Positions 1 through 10,115 of a DNA stretch of 64,000 nucleotides are shown here, in pieces (positions within the stretch are counted from its first letter, which is position 1; the number at the start of each line of letters is the position of its first letter). Where the stretch lies: contig NC_090026.1 of the NCBI RefSeq assembly GCF_037176765.1, positions 131,686,752 to 131,750,751 of the forward strand, in the 5' to 3' direction. The notes below the pieces were generated by a model, which was not told where the DNA came from, made no database searches, and saw only the letters and a program-made list of their open reading frames with translations. A program made the position numbers and the translations under genes. This stretch comes from Anolis sagrei. Its lineage: Eukaryota; Chordata; Lepidosauria; Squamata; Anolidae.

Positions 1-631
1 TGGTTATGACAGTTCTGTGTGCCAAGTTTGGTTCAGTTCCCTCGTTGGTGGAGTTCAGAATGCTCTTTGATTGTAGGTGAACTATAAATCCCAGCAACTA
101 CAACTTCTGAATATCAAGTCTATTTTCCCCAAACTACACCAGTGTTTACATCTGGGCATAGTGAGTATTCGTGCCAAATTTGGTCCATCTCCATCATTGT
201 TTCAGTCCACAGTGCTCTTTGGATGTAGGTGAACTACAACTCCAAAACTCAAGGTCAATGCCCACCAAACCCTTCCAGTATTTTCTGTTGGTCATGGGAG
301 TTCTGTGTGCCAAGTTTGGTTCCATTCCATCGTTGGTGGAGTTCAGAATGCTCTTTGATTGTAGGTGAACTATAAATCCCAGCAACTACATCTCCCAAAT
401 CAAAATATCAATCCCCCCCCCCCCAACCCCACCTGTATTCATATGTGGGCATATCAGGTATTTGTGCTCAATTTGGTTCAGTGAATGGAAGTACATCCCA
501 TATATCAGATATTTACATGGCAAAATTATAGTTATGAAGTAGCAACTGAAATAATGTGATGGTTGGGGGGCCACCACAACATGAGGAACTGTATTAAGGG
601 GTCGCAGCATTAGGAAGGTTGAGAACCACTG
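1..631 (-). mobile_element. SPIN-like nonautonomous hAT element, cut by window start
   Basis: The right end reads GGTTGAGAACCACTG, the terminal inverted repeat of SPIN-type hAT elements, preceded by the diagnostic block with CCACCACAACATGAGGAACT. Bases 1-400 hold the roughly 140-bp module (GAGTTGTAGTTGCTGGG / TTTATAGTTCACCTACA type) also found inside other hAT copies and Helitrons here. The left end lies outside the window. The 8 bases after it, ttctaccc, have TA at positions 4-5, as in other copies. Confidence 0.75.
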
Positions 632-849
632 TTCTACCCCATACTTCTGTAGAATAGAGATAGTACTGTCCTTTGAGTTTCTCGTAAATAGAAATGATTC
701 ACATCCTTCAATGATTCTCCATTACAACAATGGCATCCTTGTACATCAAGAGGCAAGATGCCCTCAGAGAGGACAAGGTTTCAGTGTGAGGCAGCTGCTG
801 CAAAGAGCTCATTTTCGGTGTAGTTAAATGATAGTAAATTATCATTCAA
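632..849. other. No gene recognised
   Basis: Unique-looking sequence between a hAT element and a degenerate SINE. I see no long reading frame, RNA gene or known repeat. Confidence 0.4.
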
Positions 850-1050
850 GAGGCCCAGCATCGCGTAATGCTTTGGACTCGGGACTATGCTTTGCATCCC
901 CGCTCAGCCATGGAAACCCAGCTGAGTGACCATACAAAAGTCACGCTCTCTCAGCCTCAGAGAAAGGCAGTGGCATATTACCCTCCTCCAAACAAATCTT
1001 GATAAGTTTGCCTAGGGTTTGTCATAAGGCAGAAATTCCCCTTGCCAATA
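850..1050 (+). repeat. Degenerate tRNA-derived SINE
   Basis: It contains the arrangement CCCCGCTCAGCCATGGAAAC, then a GAGTGACC block and TCTCAGCCTCAGAGAAAGGC, seen in a squamate tRNA-derived SINE. The same family lies reversed at 23720-23835. The Pol III boxes are eroded and the copy looks old. Confidence 0.5.
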
Positions 1051-1244
1051 TTAGGGTGCACATTAGGTCCATGTAATAAGGTAATCTGCGCCAAAGCCAA
1101 AGGGGAAGCTGCACCTAGCATTCCTGTTGGAGGGAGATCATCTGTAATTTAACTGTCATCGCTCAATACTATGCAATGCTGGAATTTGTAGTTTGGTGAG
1201 GTATCCACACTCTTTGGCAGAGAAAACTCAAGATCTTGTCAAAC
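1051..1244. other. No gene recognised
   Basis: Short stretch between a SINE and an LTR-like block with no recognisable feature. Confidence 0.3.
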
Positions 1245-1718
1245 TGTTAGAGACCCTAAGTTGGGTCTTCTTAGGTCCACATCATGGGAACACGTAAGGA
1301 AGGAGACAGTCCCAAAAAAGATCAAAAAACAAGGTTTATTTTAGTTTCTTCATGAAGAAGATGGACAGCCTGGCAGCATATGAAGATGCTACCCTTCAAG
1401 TGACTGCCGTGTCCCTCCTCTTTTTCTGCTGACTTTTATACTCAAGTAATAGGTCATGGAAATAGCTCCTCTCCCTTGACCTTTTGATGGAAAGTACCTT
1501 CTTGTACCTGCAGACTCTGCACTTAACCACAACCTTTGACCTTAACCACAACACAACTTCCGACCTCTACACGTCACATCTTGTTTCTTAAAAACATTTT
1601 CTTCCCTGTTGCTCCTTTTCTACAGAGAAAGGGTATGTTTCTCTTTTGCTGTTAATTTTATTCAAAGCCCCTTGCTTAGCATTTGCAAATTTCACTCAAA
1701 GACCCTTTCAGAACTACA
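1245..1718 (-). mobile_element. LTR-like fragment (retrovirus or LTR retrotransposon fossil)
   Basis: Read on the minus strand the block begins TGTAG, carries an AATAAA polyadenylation signal followed by a short tail, and ends CTCTAACA. A purine run (ACGGGGGGA) abuts its 5' edge, like a polypurine tract before a 3' LTR. About 474 bp. No internal coding region is attached. Family not identified; a fossil remnant. Confidence 0.45.
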
Positions 1719-1744
1719 TCCCCCCGTGATTCTGTAGCATTGAA

Positions 1745-1952
1745 CCAAGGCAGTTAAAGTGGATTCATTCTGCAGCATAGATGCACCCTAAGGTTGGCGG
1801 TTCGAATCTGGGGAGCGGGGTGAGCTCTTGCTGTTAGGTCCAGCTTCTGCCAACCTAGCAGTTCAAAAACATGCAAATGTGAGTAGATCAATAGGTAGTG
1901 CTCTGTCAGAAAGGTAATAGCACTCCATGGAGTCATGCTGGCCACATAACCT
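1745..1952 (+). repeat. tRNA-derived SINE, left part (split by L2)
   Basis: A Pol III B box (GGTTCGAATCT) is followed by the conserved body (GCCAACCTAGCAGTTC, GCAAATGTGAGTAGATCAAT, CACTCCATGGAGTCATGCTG). The body breaks off at CCACATAACCT and resumes at 4150, after an L2 insertion. The same family is at 20301-20612 and 43313-43460. Confidence 0.8.
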
Positions 1953-4149
1953 GGTTTACTGAGAAGCTGGCAGCTATGAAGCGAAGGAAGAGGGAACTAG
2001 AGAGCGTGTGGCGTTCGGAACCGAGCGAGTCAAACCGAGCACGGTTTGTGTCCTTTCTTAGGGCATATGCCGCGGCAATAAAGACCGCAAAGAAAACTTT
2101 CTTTGCGGCCACTATTGCGTCTGCAAAGAACCGTCCGGCGGAGCTGTTTCGGATTGTCAGAGGTCTTTTAACTCCCGCCTCTGCAGGTGGGAGCCCTGAC
2201 AATTCGGTCGCGCGCTGTGAAGCATTTGCTCTGTTCTTCGCAGACAAAGTCGCCTTGATCCGTTCTGGGCTGGACGCCGCGTTAGATGCAGACTCTGTGG
2301 ATGTAACGAGAGCACCTGCTTGTCCTATTTTGTTGGATTCTTTTCAGTTTGTGAAATCCGAGGATGTGGACAAGATACTTGGAGGAATGAGGCCCACCAC
2401 GTCCATCCTAGACCCCTGCCCATCCTGGCTTCTGAGAGAGGCCAGAGGGGGATTGGCTGAGTGGGTAACAGTGGTGGTGAATGCCTCCCTTCGGGAAGGC
2501 AAGATTCCAGCGAGCCTAAAACAGGCTATTATAAAGCCGCTGTTGAAGAAGCCATCACTGGACCCCACTAAATTGGACAACTTTCGGCCTGTTTCCAATC
2601 TCCCCTTTTTGGGCAAAGTCATGGAAAGCGTGGTGGCCTCACAACTCCAGGTATTCTTGAGAGACACGGATTATCTGGATCCGGCACAGTCTGGTTTCAG
2701 ACCGGGGCATGGTACCGAGACGGTCTTGGTCGCCTTAGTGGATGATCTCCGCCGGGAGCTAGACAGGGGGAGTGTGTCCCTGTTGGTGCTCCTGGACCTC
2801 TCAGCGGCCTTCGATACCGTCGACCACGGTATCCTTCTGGGGCGCCTTGCGGAAATGGGTCTTGGAGGCATTGCTTTGCGGTGGCTCCGGTCATTTCTGG
2901 AGGGTCGCACCCAGAAGGTGTCATTGGGGGACTCCTGTTCCGCACCACAACCTTTGACTTGTGGGGTGCCACAGGGTTCCATACTGTCCCCCATGCTGTT
3001 TAACATCTACATGAAGCCGCTGGGTGAGATCATCCGGAGTTTCGGGGTGCGGTGTCATCTGTACGCAGATGATGTCCAACTCTGTCACTCCTTCCCACCT
3101 GCTACTAAGGAGGCTGTCGAGGTCCTGAACCGGTGCCTGGCCGCTGTAACGGTCTGGATGAGGGCGAACAAACTGAAACTAAATCCAGACAAGACAGAGG
3201 TACTCCTGGTCAGTCGCAAGGCCGAACGGGATATAGGGTTACAGCCTGTGCTGGACGGGGTTGCACTCCCCTTGAAGGCGCAGGTTCGCAGCTTGGGTGT
3301 GACCCTGGACTCATCGTTGAGCCTGGATCCCCAGGTTTCAGCGGTGACCAGGGGAGCATTTGCACAGCTTAGGCTCGTGCGCCAGCTGCGCCCGTATCTC
3401 GGGAAGTCTGACTTGGCCACGGTGGTACACGCTCTTGTCACATCCCGCCTGGATTACTGCAACGCTCTCTACGTGGGGCTGCCCTTGAAGACGGCCCGGA
3501 AGCTTCAGCTGGTCCAGTGTGCGGCAGCCATGTTACTAACTGGAGCGGGTAGCAGGGAGCACACAACGCCCTTGTTGTCCCAGCTTCACTGGCTGCCGAT
3601 TTGCTACCGGACCCAATTCAAGGTGCTGGTCTTGGCCTACAAAGCCCTAAACGGTTCCGGCCCAAAATACCTTTCTGACCGCATCTTGGCCTACGAGCCC
3701 ACGAGGACCTTGAGATCGTCTGGGGAGGCCCTTCTCTCGATCCCGCCTGCATCACAGGCACGGCTGGCGGGGACGAGGGAGAGGGCCTTCTCGGTGGTGG
3801 CCCCCCGGCTGTGGAACACTCTCCCGGCACACATCAGACAGGCGCCCTCCCTCATGTCCTTTCGAAAAAGCCTTAAGACCTGGCTGTTCGAGAGGGCATT
3901 TAATTAAGTGCTAAGCAACAACATTACGGTAATGAGAACTGGAATGGTATAAGGAAAATGAGACTGGCTATGATTCTACTAAGAGACGAAGCGGATTTTT
4001 ATGTAGTTTGTATTTGTTGTATAGTCATATGTTGTTGATTCTGGCCTCTGTAACTGTCTTTTTATGTGTACTGTACACCGCCATGAGTCGCCCGTAAGGG
4101 CTGAGAATGGCGGTCAATAAGTGCATCTAATAAATAAATAATAAAATAA
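1953..4149 (+). mobile_element. L2-clade LINE, 5'-truncated, long intact reverse transcriptase ORF
   Basis: An open frame runs to the stop at 3907; about 650 residues belong to the LINE, because its first 18 codons are read from the host SINE. It shows RT motifs FRPVSNLPF, AAFDTVDH, GVPQGSILSP and the catalytic LYADD near 3059-3073, then the L2-type C-terminus (QLHWLPICYRTQFKVL, RAFSVVAPRLWNTLP, LKTWLFERAF). The 3' UTR ends in the L2 tail (ACCGCCATGAGTCGCC, then AATAAATAAATAA). No upstream endonuclease is present, so the copy is 5'-truncated. It sits inside a tRNA SINE with the duplication ATAACCT at 1946-1952 and 4150-4156. The uninterrupted frame suggests a fairly recent insertion. Confidence 0.88.
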
Positions 4150-4203
4150 ATAACCTTGGAGGTGTCTATGGACAACACCGGCTGTTCAGCTTAGAAATGG
4201 AGA
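4150..4203 (+). repeat. tRNA-derived SINE, right part
   Basis: Continues the SINE broken at 1952: CCTTGGAGGTGTCTATGGAC, then GCTTAGAAATGGAGAT. It starts with the L2 target duplication ATAACCT. Confidence 0.75.
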
Positions 4204-4575
4204 TAGAATCATAAAGTTGGAAGAGACCTCATGGGCCATCCAGTCCAACCCCATTCAGCCAAGAAGCAGGAAAATAGCACTCAAAACACCCCTGACAGAT
4301 GGCCATCCAGCCTCTGTTTAAAAGGCTCCAAAGAAGAAGCCTCCACCACACTCCGGGGCAGAGAGTTCCACTGCTGAACAGCTCTCACAGTCAGGAAGTT
4401 CTTCCTCATGTTCAGATGGAATCTCCTCTCTTGTAGTTTGAAGCCATTGTTCCCTTGCGTCCTAGTCTCCAGGGAAGCAGAAAACAACCTTGCTCCCTCC
4501 TCCTCCCTGTGGCTTCCTCTCACATATTTATACATGGCTATCATATCTCCCCTCAGCCTTTTCTTCTGCTGAGTA
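4204..4575 (-). mobile_element. CR1 LINE 3' fragment
   Basis: On the minus strand it encodes the CR1 C-terminus ([57 protein letters not shown]), then the 3' end with GACCTCATGGGCCATC-type sequence and ATTCTAT-like termini. CR1 copies are typically 5'-truncated, as here. Confidence 0.85.
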
Positions 4576-4589
4576 AAGTTTTCTGTTCT

Positions 4590-5505
4590 TTTTCCTCCTG
4601 CTTTTGTGCAAAGTTGCTGTGTCTATTGCTCTGACCTACAAGAAGCACTGCCTGATTATGAAGCAAAAAGTGGGCGCTAGAAACAATATCATACAAAAGC
4701 TGACTGGCACAACCTGGGGATCACAACCAGACACAGTGAAGACATCTGCCCTTGCGCTGTGCTACTCTGCTGCTGAGTATGCATGCCCAGTGTGGAACAC
4801 ATCTCACCACGCTAAAACAGTGGATGTGGCTCTTAATGAGACATGCCGCATTATCACGGGGTGTCTGTGCCCTACACCACTGGAGAAATTACACTGCTTA
4901 GCCGGTATTGCACCACCTGACATCCGCCGGGAAGTAGCAGCCAATAGTGAAAGGAGCAAGGCAGAGACATCTCCAGCTCATCCCCTGTTTGGGTATCAGC
5001 CAGCACATCAACGACTTAAATCTAGAAATAGTTTTCTAAGATCTAGAGACACTTGCTGGAACACCTCAGCAAGCGAGAGTCCAAAAGTGGCAGGCTCAAA
5101 CCCAGAACCTCAACCAATGGCTGATACCAGATGAGAGACTCCCCCCTGGACACACAGAGGATTGGGCGACTTGGAAGGCGCTGAACAGACTGCGCTCTGG
5201 CACCACGAGATGCAGAGCCAATCTTAAGAAATGGGGCTACAGGGTGGAATCCTCGGCATGCGAGTGTGGAGAAGAGCAAACCAGTGACCACCTGCTGCAA
5301 TGCACCCTGAGCCCTGCCACATGCACAATGGAGGACCTTCTTGTGGCAACACCAGAGGCACTCCAAGTGGCCAGATACCAGTCAAAGGACATTTAACCAA
5401 CTACCAAACTCACAAGTTTTATATTTGTCTGTTTGTTTGCTTTGTTTTGTTAGAAATGTAATACAATGGACTGGTTGCTCTGACACGACAAATAAATAAA
5501 TAAAT
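4590..5505 (+). mobile_element. Non-LTR LINE 3' fragment, Vingi/I-like
   Basis: It encodes a reverse-transcriptase C-terminal region ([60 protein letters not shown]) with a frame change near 5080-5110, then a [15 protein letters not shown]-type zinc-knuckle end. The 3' terminus is CTCTGACACGACAAATAAAT. Other copies: 23255-23650, 26625-27160, 29085-29425, 49735-50180, 53745-54935. The assignment to the I/Vingi branch is from memory of motif style; a Jockey-group relative is possible. Confidence 0.65.
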
Positions 5506-5554
5506 TCATAATACCTCCCTCCAAATATTAAACAGCTGAGGGGGAAAGGTCTGC

Positions 5555-5628
5555 CTGAGGCTGTGAGGAATGGTGGGAGTTGGAGTCCAAAACACCTGGA
5601 GGCAGGGCCAAAGTTTAGCCATGCCTGC
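5555..5628 (+). mobile_element. Half of a palindromic MITE
   Basis: Carries GGAATGGTGGGAGTTGGAGT and CCAAAACACCTGGAGGCAGG, one arm of the foldback element seen complete at 34334-34480. Confidence 0.6.
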
Positions 5629-5639
5629 TGTTTCTCCTC

Positions 5640-6034
5640 CTTTGGAGTTATTCTCTCAGCCCTCCTTCACTTTTCCCTCAGGAAAACTAATTCTGACTAA
5701 TTTTCCTCTCAGTCTTTCTCTTTCTTTCCCGCTCTTTCTGTTTCCCGCCCTTTTCCCCCTGTTTTTCTAGTGACAGTTTTTCCCTCAGAGAGAACTGAGA
5801 GGATTGGGACGATTTTTCCCTCAGGGAAACCTGACAGGAGGAGGAGGAGGACGAAGAGGAAGGAGCCGAAGGGGCGGGCGCGTGGGCCGGCCCACTCGGG
5901 GCGGGAAGAAGCCCGTCTTCCTCCGGAGAAGCCCTCCCTCCTTCCCTCCCTCCGCCTTCCTTCTTCCGAGGCAACTTTTCTGAGGCGGAGAAGGCGCTGA
6001 GAGGCGGCTTCTGAGGAGAACAGAAGGAGGAGAG
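5640..6034 (+). promoter_or_regulatory. CpG- and GA/CT-rich leader, candidate GALNT4 promoter region
   Basis: The stretch around 5820-5960 is rich in GC and CpG (GGGGCGGGCGCGTGGGCCGG), with GC-box-like sites and GGAA/TTCC runs. It is the only CpG-rich island upstream of the GALNT4 reading frame. Short open frames across it are low-complexity Lys/Arg/Ser/Pro sequence and are not credible genes. The role as promoter or first exon is inferred from position only. Confidence 0.4.
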
Positions 6035-6725
6035 GGCTTGGAAAGGCGCTCCTGAGGAGAACAAGGCTTCCTTCCTTCTTTCTTTCGCCTCATCGCCTCA
6101 GACTTGGCTTCATTCCTTCCCACAGCCGCCCTTTTCTCCTTCCCTGAGGAAAAAAAGACTCTTTCCTCACAGAAGCCGGTTTCTTTCAAGGGAGAGAGAA
6201 GGAAAGAAGGAGGAGAGCAACCGCCTTCAAACTTTGCTTCCTCCTGATGCGATTTGGAGAAGCCATACTTGAGGAAAAGATCCAGGAGAAGGAAGAAGGC
6301 GCCTTGGTAGGCATGGGCCTCCTCTCATGAAGGCTTGGAAAGGCGCTCCTGAGGAGAAAAGGGCTTCTTTCCTTCTTTCTTTCACCTCCTCGCCTCAGAC
6401 TTGGCTTCATTCCTTCCCACAGCTGCCCTTTTCTCCTTCCCTGAGGAAAAAAAGACTCTTTCCTCACAGAAGCCGGTTTCTTTCAAGGGAGAGAGAAGGA
6501 AAGAAGGAGGAGAGCAACCGCCTTCAAACTTTGCTTCCACCTGAGGCGATTTGGAGAAGCCATACTTGAGGAGAAGATCCAGGAGAAGGAAGAAGGCGCC
6601 TTGGTAGGCATGGGCCTCCTCTCAAACTTTGCTTCTACCTGAGGCGATTTAGAGAAGCCATACTTGGGGAGAACATCCAGGAGAAGGAAGAAGGCGCCTT
6701 GGTAGGCATGGGCCTTCTCTCATGA
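6035..6725 (+). repeat. Tandem duplication, 297-bp unit plus a partial third copy
   Basis: GGCTTGGAAAGGCGCTCCTG occurs at 6035 and 6332, and CCTTCAAACTTTGCTTCC-type sequence at 6224 and 6521, so the period is 297 bp. A third partial unit (about 100 bp) runs 6621-6725. The copies are nearly identical, so the duplication is young. It lies in the presumed leader of GALNT4. Confidence 0.85.
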
Positions 6726-6839
6726 GGGCCATTGGAGGCTCTTCCTCAACCAGAAGAGGCAGATAGATGTCCAAGCCACCCTCAGATCCATTGCCACCCT
6801 CCATTGGAGAATGAGGAAGAGATCGAGAAACATCATGGA

Positions 6840-7550
6840 GTCGATCCCAACCACTGATTAGGACACTTGGAGGCAGCTGCCTATACATCTCCTGGAACCT
6901 CCTTGCTCTCAACCCTTCTCTCTTGGAGTCTTTAGCAAGAAGTGGGAGGAAGTTTCTTTCCATGAAGAAATGGTGTCCAGCGGCTGTTAAGTAGGAGACG
7001 CCGACTAATTAGGACACCAGGCACCTGGAGGCAGCTGCCTATACATCTCCTGGAACCTCCTTGCTCTCAACCTCAGCAAGAAGTGGGAGGAAGTCTCTTT
7101 CCATGAAGAAGTGATGTCCAGCGGCTGTTAAGTTGGAGACACTGACTAATTAGGACACCTGGAGGCAGCTGTCTATACACCTCCTGGAACCTCCTTGCTC
7201 TCAACCTCAGCAAGAAGTGGGAGGAGCTCATTACAGGATTACCAACTTTCTACTAGAAGGTGATGTCCAGTGACTGTGAAATAGAAGACACCGACTAATT
7301 AGGACACCAGGCACCTGGAGGCAGCTGTCTATACAACTCCTGGAACCTCCTTGCTCTCAACACTTGGATTCTATCCCTGGTGGTCCCAGCAAGAAGTGGG
7401 AGGAAATCATTACGAGATTACCATCCTTCCATGGAGATGATGTCTGGTGGCTGTTGAATAGGAGACGCTGACTAATTAGGACACCAGGTACCTGGAGGCA
7501 ACTGCCTATACACTTCCCAGGGCTTCCTTGCTGCTCTCAACCATTCTCCT
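6840..7550 (+). repeat. Minisatellite of about 150 bp, five copies
   Basis: The landmark GGACAC within CTAATTAGGACACC recurs at 6861, 7012, 7153, 7302 and 7479 (spacings 151, 141, 149, 177). Each unit also holds GGAGGCAGCTG, CCTGGAACCTCCTTGCTCTC and AGCAAGAAGTGGGAGGA. It ends about 220 bp before the GALNT4 start codon. Confidence 0.85.
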
Positions 7551-7770
7551 GGAGTACTCCTCATGCTTCCCTGAACTTGGATTCACTACCAAGGTCAAGA
7601 AAACATAATTTGTTGGAGTTGCTTTGTGGCTGATGACTACCCTCTTGGTCTCCCTCCATTTTGCTGGACCCCTTGTGATTGATTGCTCAACAGCTTCTTG
7701 TGATCCAGCCGCTGGATTCCTGAGATTCTTGATGACCGGAGCCTAAGTGCGTGTCCGTGTGCTGCTTATC

Positions 7771-9522
7771 ATGAAGGTCCGGCTGTCCAGGAAGGGGCCC
7801 TACCTGCTGCTGGGGCTCCTGATTGTCGGGGCCACTTTCTTCCTGGTGGAGCTGTCCATTTCCAGCTTCCAGGCGCCTTCCTCTGGGGGGCTGGGAAATG
7901 GGGCCACCAAAGGGAGGTGGGAGAGGCATTTTTCGAACAGGGCCGAGGAGAGGGAGGAGCTGTCCCAGCCAGTGTACCAAAAGCCCCCTCCAGACCCCCG
8001 CGCCCTGGGGGAGTGGGGCAAGGCGGCCCGCTTGACGCTGAGTCCTGAAGAGAAGAAGTTGGAGGACGAGCTGGTGGAGCGCTATGCCATCAACATCTAC
8101 CTAAGTGATAAGATCTCGCTGCACCGCCACATCGACGACGGGCGCATGCCGGAGTGCAGGTCCAAGGCGTACGACTACCGACGGCTGCCCACTACCTCCG
8201 TCATCATTGCGTTCTACAACGAAGCTTGGTCCACTTTGCTCCGGACCATCCACAGCGTCCTAGAGTCCTCGCCGGCCGTTCTGCTCAAGGAGATCATCTT
8301 GGTGGACGACCTGAGCGACAAAGCGTACCTGAAGGGCGAGCTCGAAAAGTACATCAGCGACCTGCAAAGGGTCCGCTTGATCAGGACCAACAAGCGGGAA
8401 GGGCTGGTCCGGGCCAGGCTGATCGGCGCCACCTTTGCCACGGGCGACGTCCTCACCTTCCTCGACTGCCATTGCGAGTGTGTCCCCGGGTGGCTGGAGC
8501 CGCTTCTCCAGAGAGTGGCCGAGAACGAGAGCGTCATCATTTGCCCCGTCATCGACACCATCGATTGGAACACGTTTGAGTTCTACATGCAGCCAGGAGA
8601 GCCCATGATCGGCGGGTTCGACTGGCGGCTGACCTTTCAGTGGCACTCGGTGCCCAACTACGAGCGCCAACGGCGGAAATCTAAAATCGACCCCATAAGA
8701 TCCCCGACCATGGCTGGGGGCCTGTTTGCGGTCAGTAAAAAGTACTTTGAATATCTTGGCACGTATGATATGGGGATGGACGTCTGGGGTGGAGAGAACC
8801 TGGAGCTCTCCTTTCGGGTCTGGCAGTGCGGCGGCATCCTCGAGATCCACCCTTGTTCGCACGTCGGGCACGTGTTTCCTAAACGGGCGCCGTACGCCAG
8901 GCCGAACTTCCTTCAGAACACGGCACGGGCGGCCGAAGTGTGGATGGACGACTACAAAGAGCACTTCTACAACAGGAATCCTCCGGCACGGAAGGAAAAC
9001 TTCGGCGATCTCGCGGAGAGAAAACTCCTCAGAAAGCACTTGAAGTGCAACAACTTTGACTGGTATTTGAAAAACATTTTCCCCAATTTGCACGTGCCGG
9101 AGGATCGGCCCGGCTGGCATGGGGCGATCCGCAGTATGGGTATCTCCTCCGAGTGTCTGGACTACAATTCCCCCGAACACAACCCTACGGGGGCCCACGT
9201 GAGCCTCTTCGGTTGCCACGGCCAAGGGGGCAACCAGTTTTTTGAGTATACGCTGAATCGAGAAATCAGATTTAACTCCGTGACCGAGCTTTGTGCCGAA
9301 GTGCCCGAGCAAAAGGATTTCGTAGGGATGAGGACGTGCCCGAAAGACGGCTCTTTCGTCCCAGAAACCATTAAATGGGAATTTAGAGAAGATGGGACCA
9401 TTTTTCATCCCCATTCAGGAAAATGCCTCAGCGCTTACCGTACTCCTGAGGGGCGAGCCGATATCCAGATGACGACGTGTAGTGCCGGAGATAAAAACCA
9501 AGCATGGAAGTTTGAGAAATAG
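7771..9522 (+). CDS. GALNT4: Polypeptide N-acetylgalactosaminyltransferase, GALNT4-type
   Basis: A type II Golgi glycosyltransferase that transfers GalNAc from UDP-GalNAc to Ser/Thr, starting mucin-type O-glycans. The intronless frame gives 583 aa, against 578 for human GALNT4. The ATG at 7771 is chosen because an in-frame TAA lies at 7744 and only non-ATG codons lie between; the protein then begins MKVRLSRKGPYLLLGL with a membrane anchor at about residues 10-28. The catalytic domain shows TTSVIIAFYNEAWSTLLRTI, the metal-binding DxH motif as D232-C-H234, WGGENLE at 339-345 and HVGHVFPKRAPY from 364. A C-terminal ricin-type lectin domain (ECLDYNS to QAWKFEK) follows. Sequence resemblance to GALNT4 is very strong throughout (RYAINIYLSDKISLHRHI, FLDCHCEC). 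Mammalian GALNT4 is also single-exon in its CDS, so lack of introns does not prove a retrocopy. The frame is intact. Neighbours differ from the mammalian locus. Confidence 0.93.
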   Translation: MKVRLSRKGPYLLLGLLIVGATFFLVELSISSFQAPSSGGLGNGATKGRWERHFSNRAEEREELSQPVYQKPPPDPRALGEWGKAARLTLSPEEKKLEDELVERYAINIYLSDKISLHRHIDDGRMPECRSKAYDYRRLPTTSVIIAFYNEAWSTLLRTIHSVLESSPAVLLKEIILVDDLSDKAYLKGELEKYISDLQRVRLIRTNKREGLVRARLIGATFATGDVLTFLDCHCECVPGWLEPLLQRVAENESVIICPVIDTIDWNTFEFYMQPGEPMIGGFDWRLTFQWHSVPNYERQRRKSKIDPIRSPTMAGGLFAVSKKYFEYLGTYDMGMDVWGGENLELSFRVWQCGGILEIHPCSHVGHVFPKRAPYARPNFLQNTARAAEVWMDDYKEHFYNRNPPARKENFGDLAERKLLRKHLKCNNFDWYLKNIFPNLHVPEDRPGWHGAIRSMGISSECLDYNSPEHNPTGAHVSLFGCHGQGGNQFFEYTLNREIRFNSVTELCAEVPEQKDFVGMRTCPKDGSFVPETIKWEFREDGTIFHPHSGKCLSAYRTPEGRADIQMTTCSAGDKNQAWKFEK

Positions 9523-9631
9523 AAGAGCCGTCAGCCGAGTCCAGGGTTTTTCGACCAAGGTTCCCTGGAGGTCATTATGAGGTCATTAGGAGCGCCACAA
9601 GATATTTGGATTGGGAAAAAATATGTTCATT

Positions 9632-9730
9632 TTTATTTATTTACTATATTCGTATACCGCCCCTCTCAGCCTTGTGCCTCGAGTCGCTGGAAGGCTGAGA
9701 GGGGCGGTATACAAATAGAGTAAATAAAAA
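9632..9730. repeat. Foldback of two L2 tails in the presumed GALNT4 3' UTR
   Basis: The left arm reads CGTATACCGCCCCTCTCAGCC and the right arm GGCTGAGAGGGGCGGTATAC, with matching TTTATTTACT / AGTAAATAAA flanks, giving a stem of about 40 bp. Both arms are L2-type 3' tails in opposite orientation. An AATAAA at 9723-9728 in the right arm could act as the polyadenylation signal. Confidence 0.8.
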
Positions 9731-9879
9731 TGGACATATTTTGATGTAATGAACGTGACTTCAAGGGTTCCTCCAGGGTAAAAAGGCTGAGAAAAGCAGG
9801 TCTAGCCTTTGTCCAGAAGTATTTTCTCTTGAGTATGCAAAGCAATCTTGTAGCACCTTTGACACTGAAAAAAAGAAGT

Positions 9880-10115
9880 TAGTGGGTTTTTTGGGGCTAT
9901 ATGGCCATGTTGTAGAGGCATTTTCTCCTGACGTTTCGCCTGCATCTATGGCAAGCATCCTCAGAGGTAGTGAGGTCTGTTGGAAATAGGACAATGGGTT
10001 TATATATCTGTGGAATGGCTGGGGTGGGGCAAAGAGCTCTTCCCTGCTGGAGCTAGGTGTGAATGTTTCAACTGACCACCTTCATTAGCATTTGAAGGCC
10101 TGGCTGAGCCTGGGA
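9880..10115 (-). mobile_element. Penelope-like element (PLE) 3' end
   Basis: Minus-strand PLE terminus: GGGCTATATGGCCATGTT, TCTCCTGACGTTTCGCCTGC, ATCTATGGCAAGCATCCTCA, then GTGAATGTTTCAACTGACCA. It is identical in kind to the 3' region attached to the GIY-YIG coding piece at 25827-26200. It abuts an oppositely oriented copy at 10116. Confidence 0.75.

Noticed and set aside
1898-3907. 669-codon open frame as a host gene
   Set aside because: It is an L2 reverse transcriptase (FRPVSNLPF, LYADD, RAFSVVAPRLWNTLP); the first 18 codons are SINE sequence read through.
5687-6569. Arg/Lys/Ser-rich frames upstream of GALNT4 as genes
   Set aside because: Low-complexity frames in GA/CT-rich duplicated sequence, present on both strands with no homology.
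7747-7770. Upstream extension of GALNT4 to position 7747
   Set aside because: The codon there is GTG, directly after an in-frame stop; the family N-terminus fits the ATG at 7771.
8260-9414. 384-codon minus frame opposite GALNT4
   Set aside because: Antisense shadow of the GC-rich GALNT4 coding sequence.
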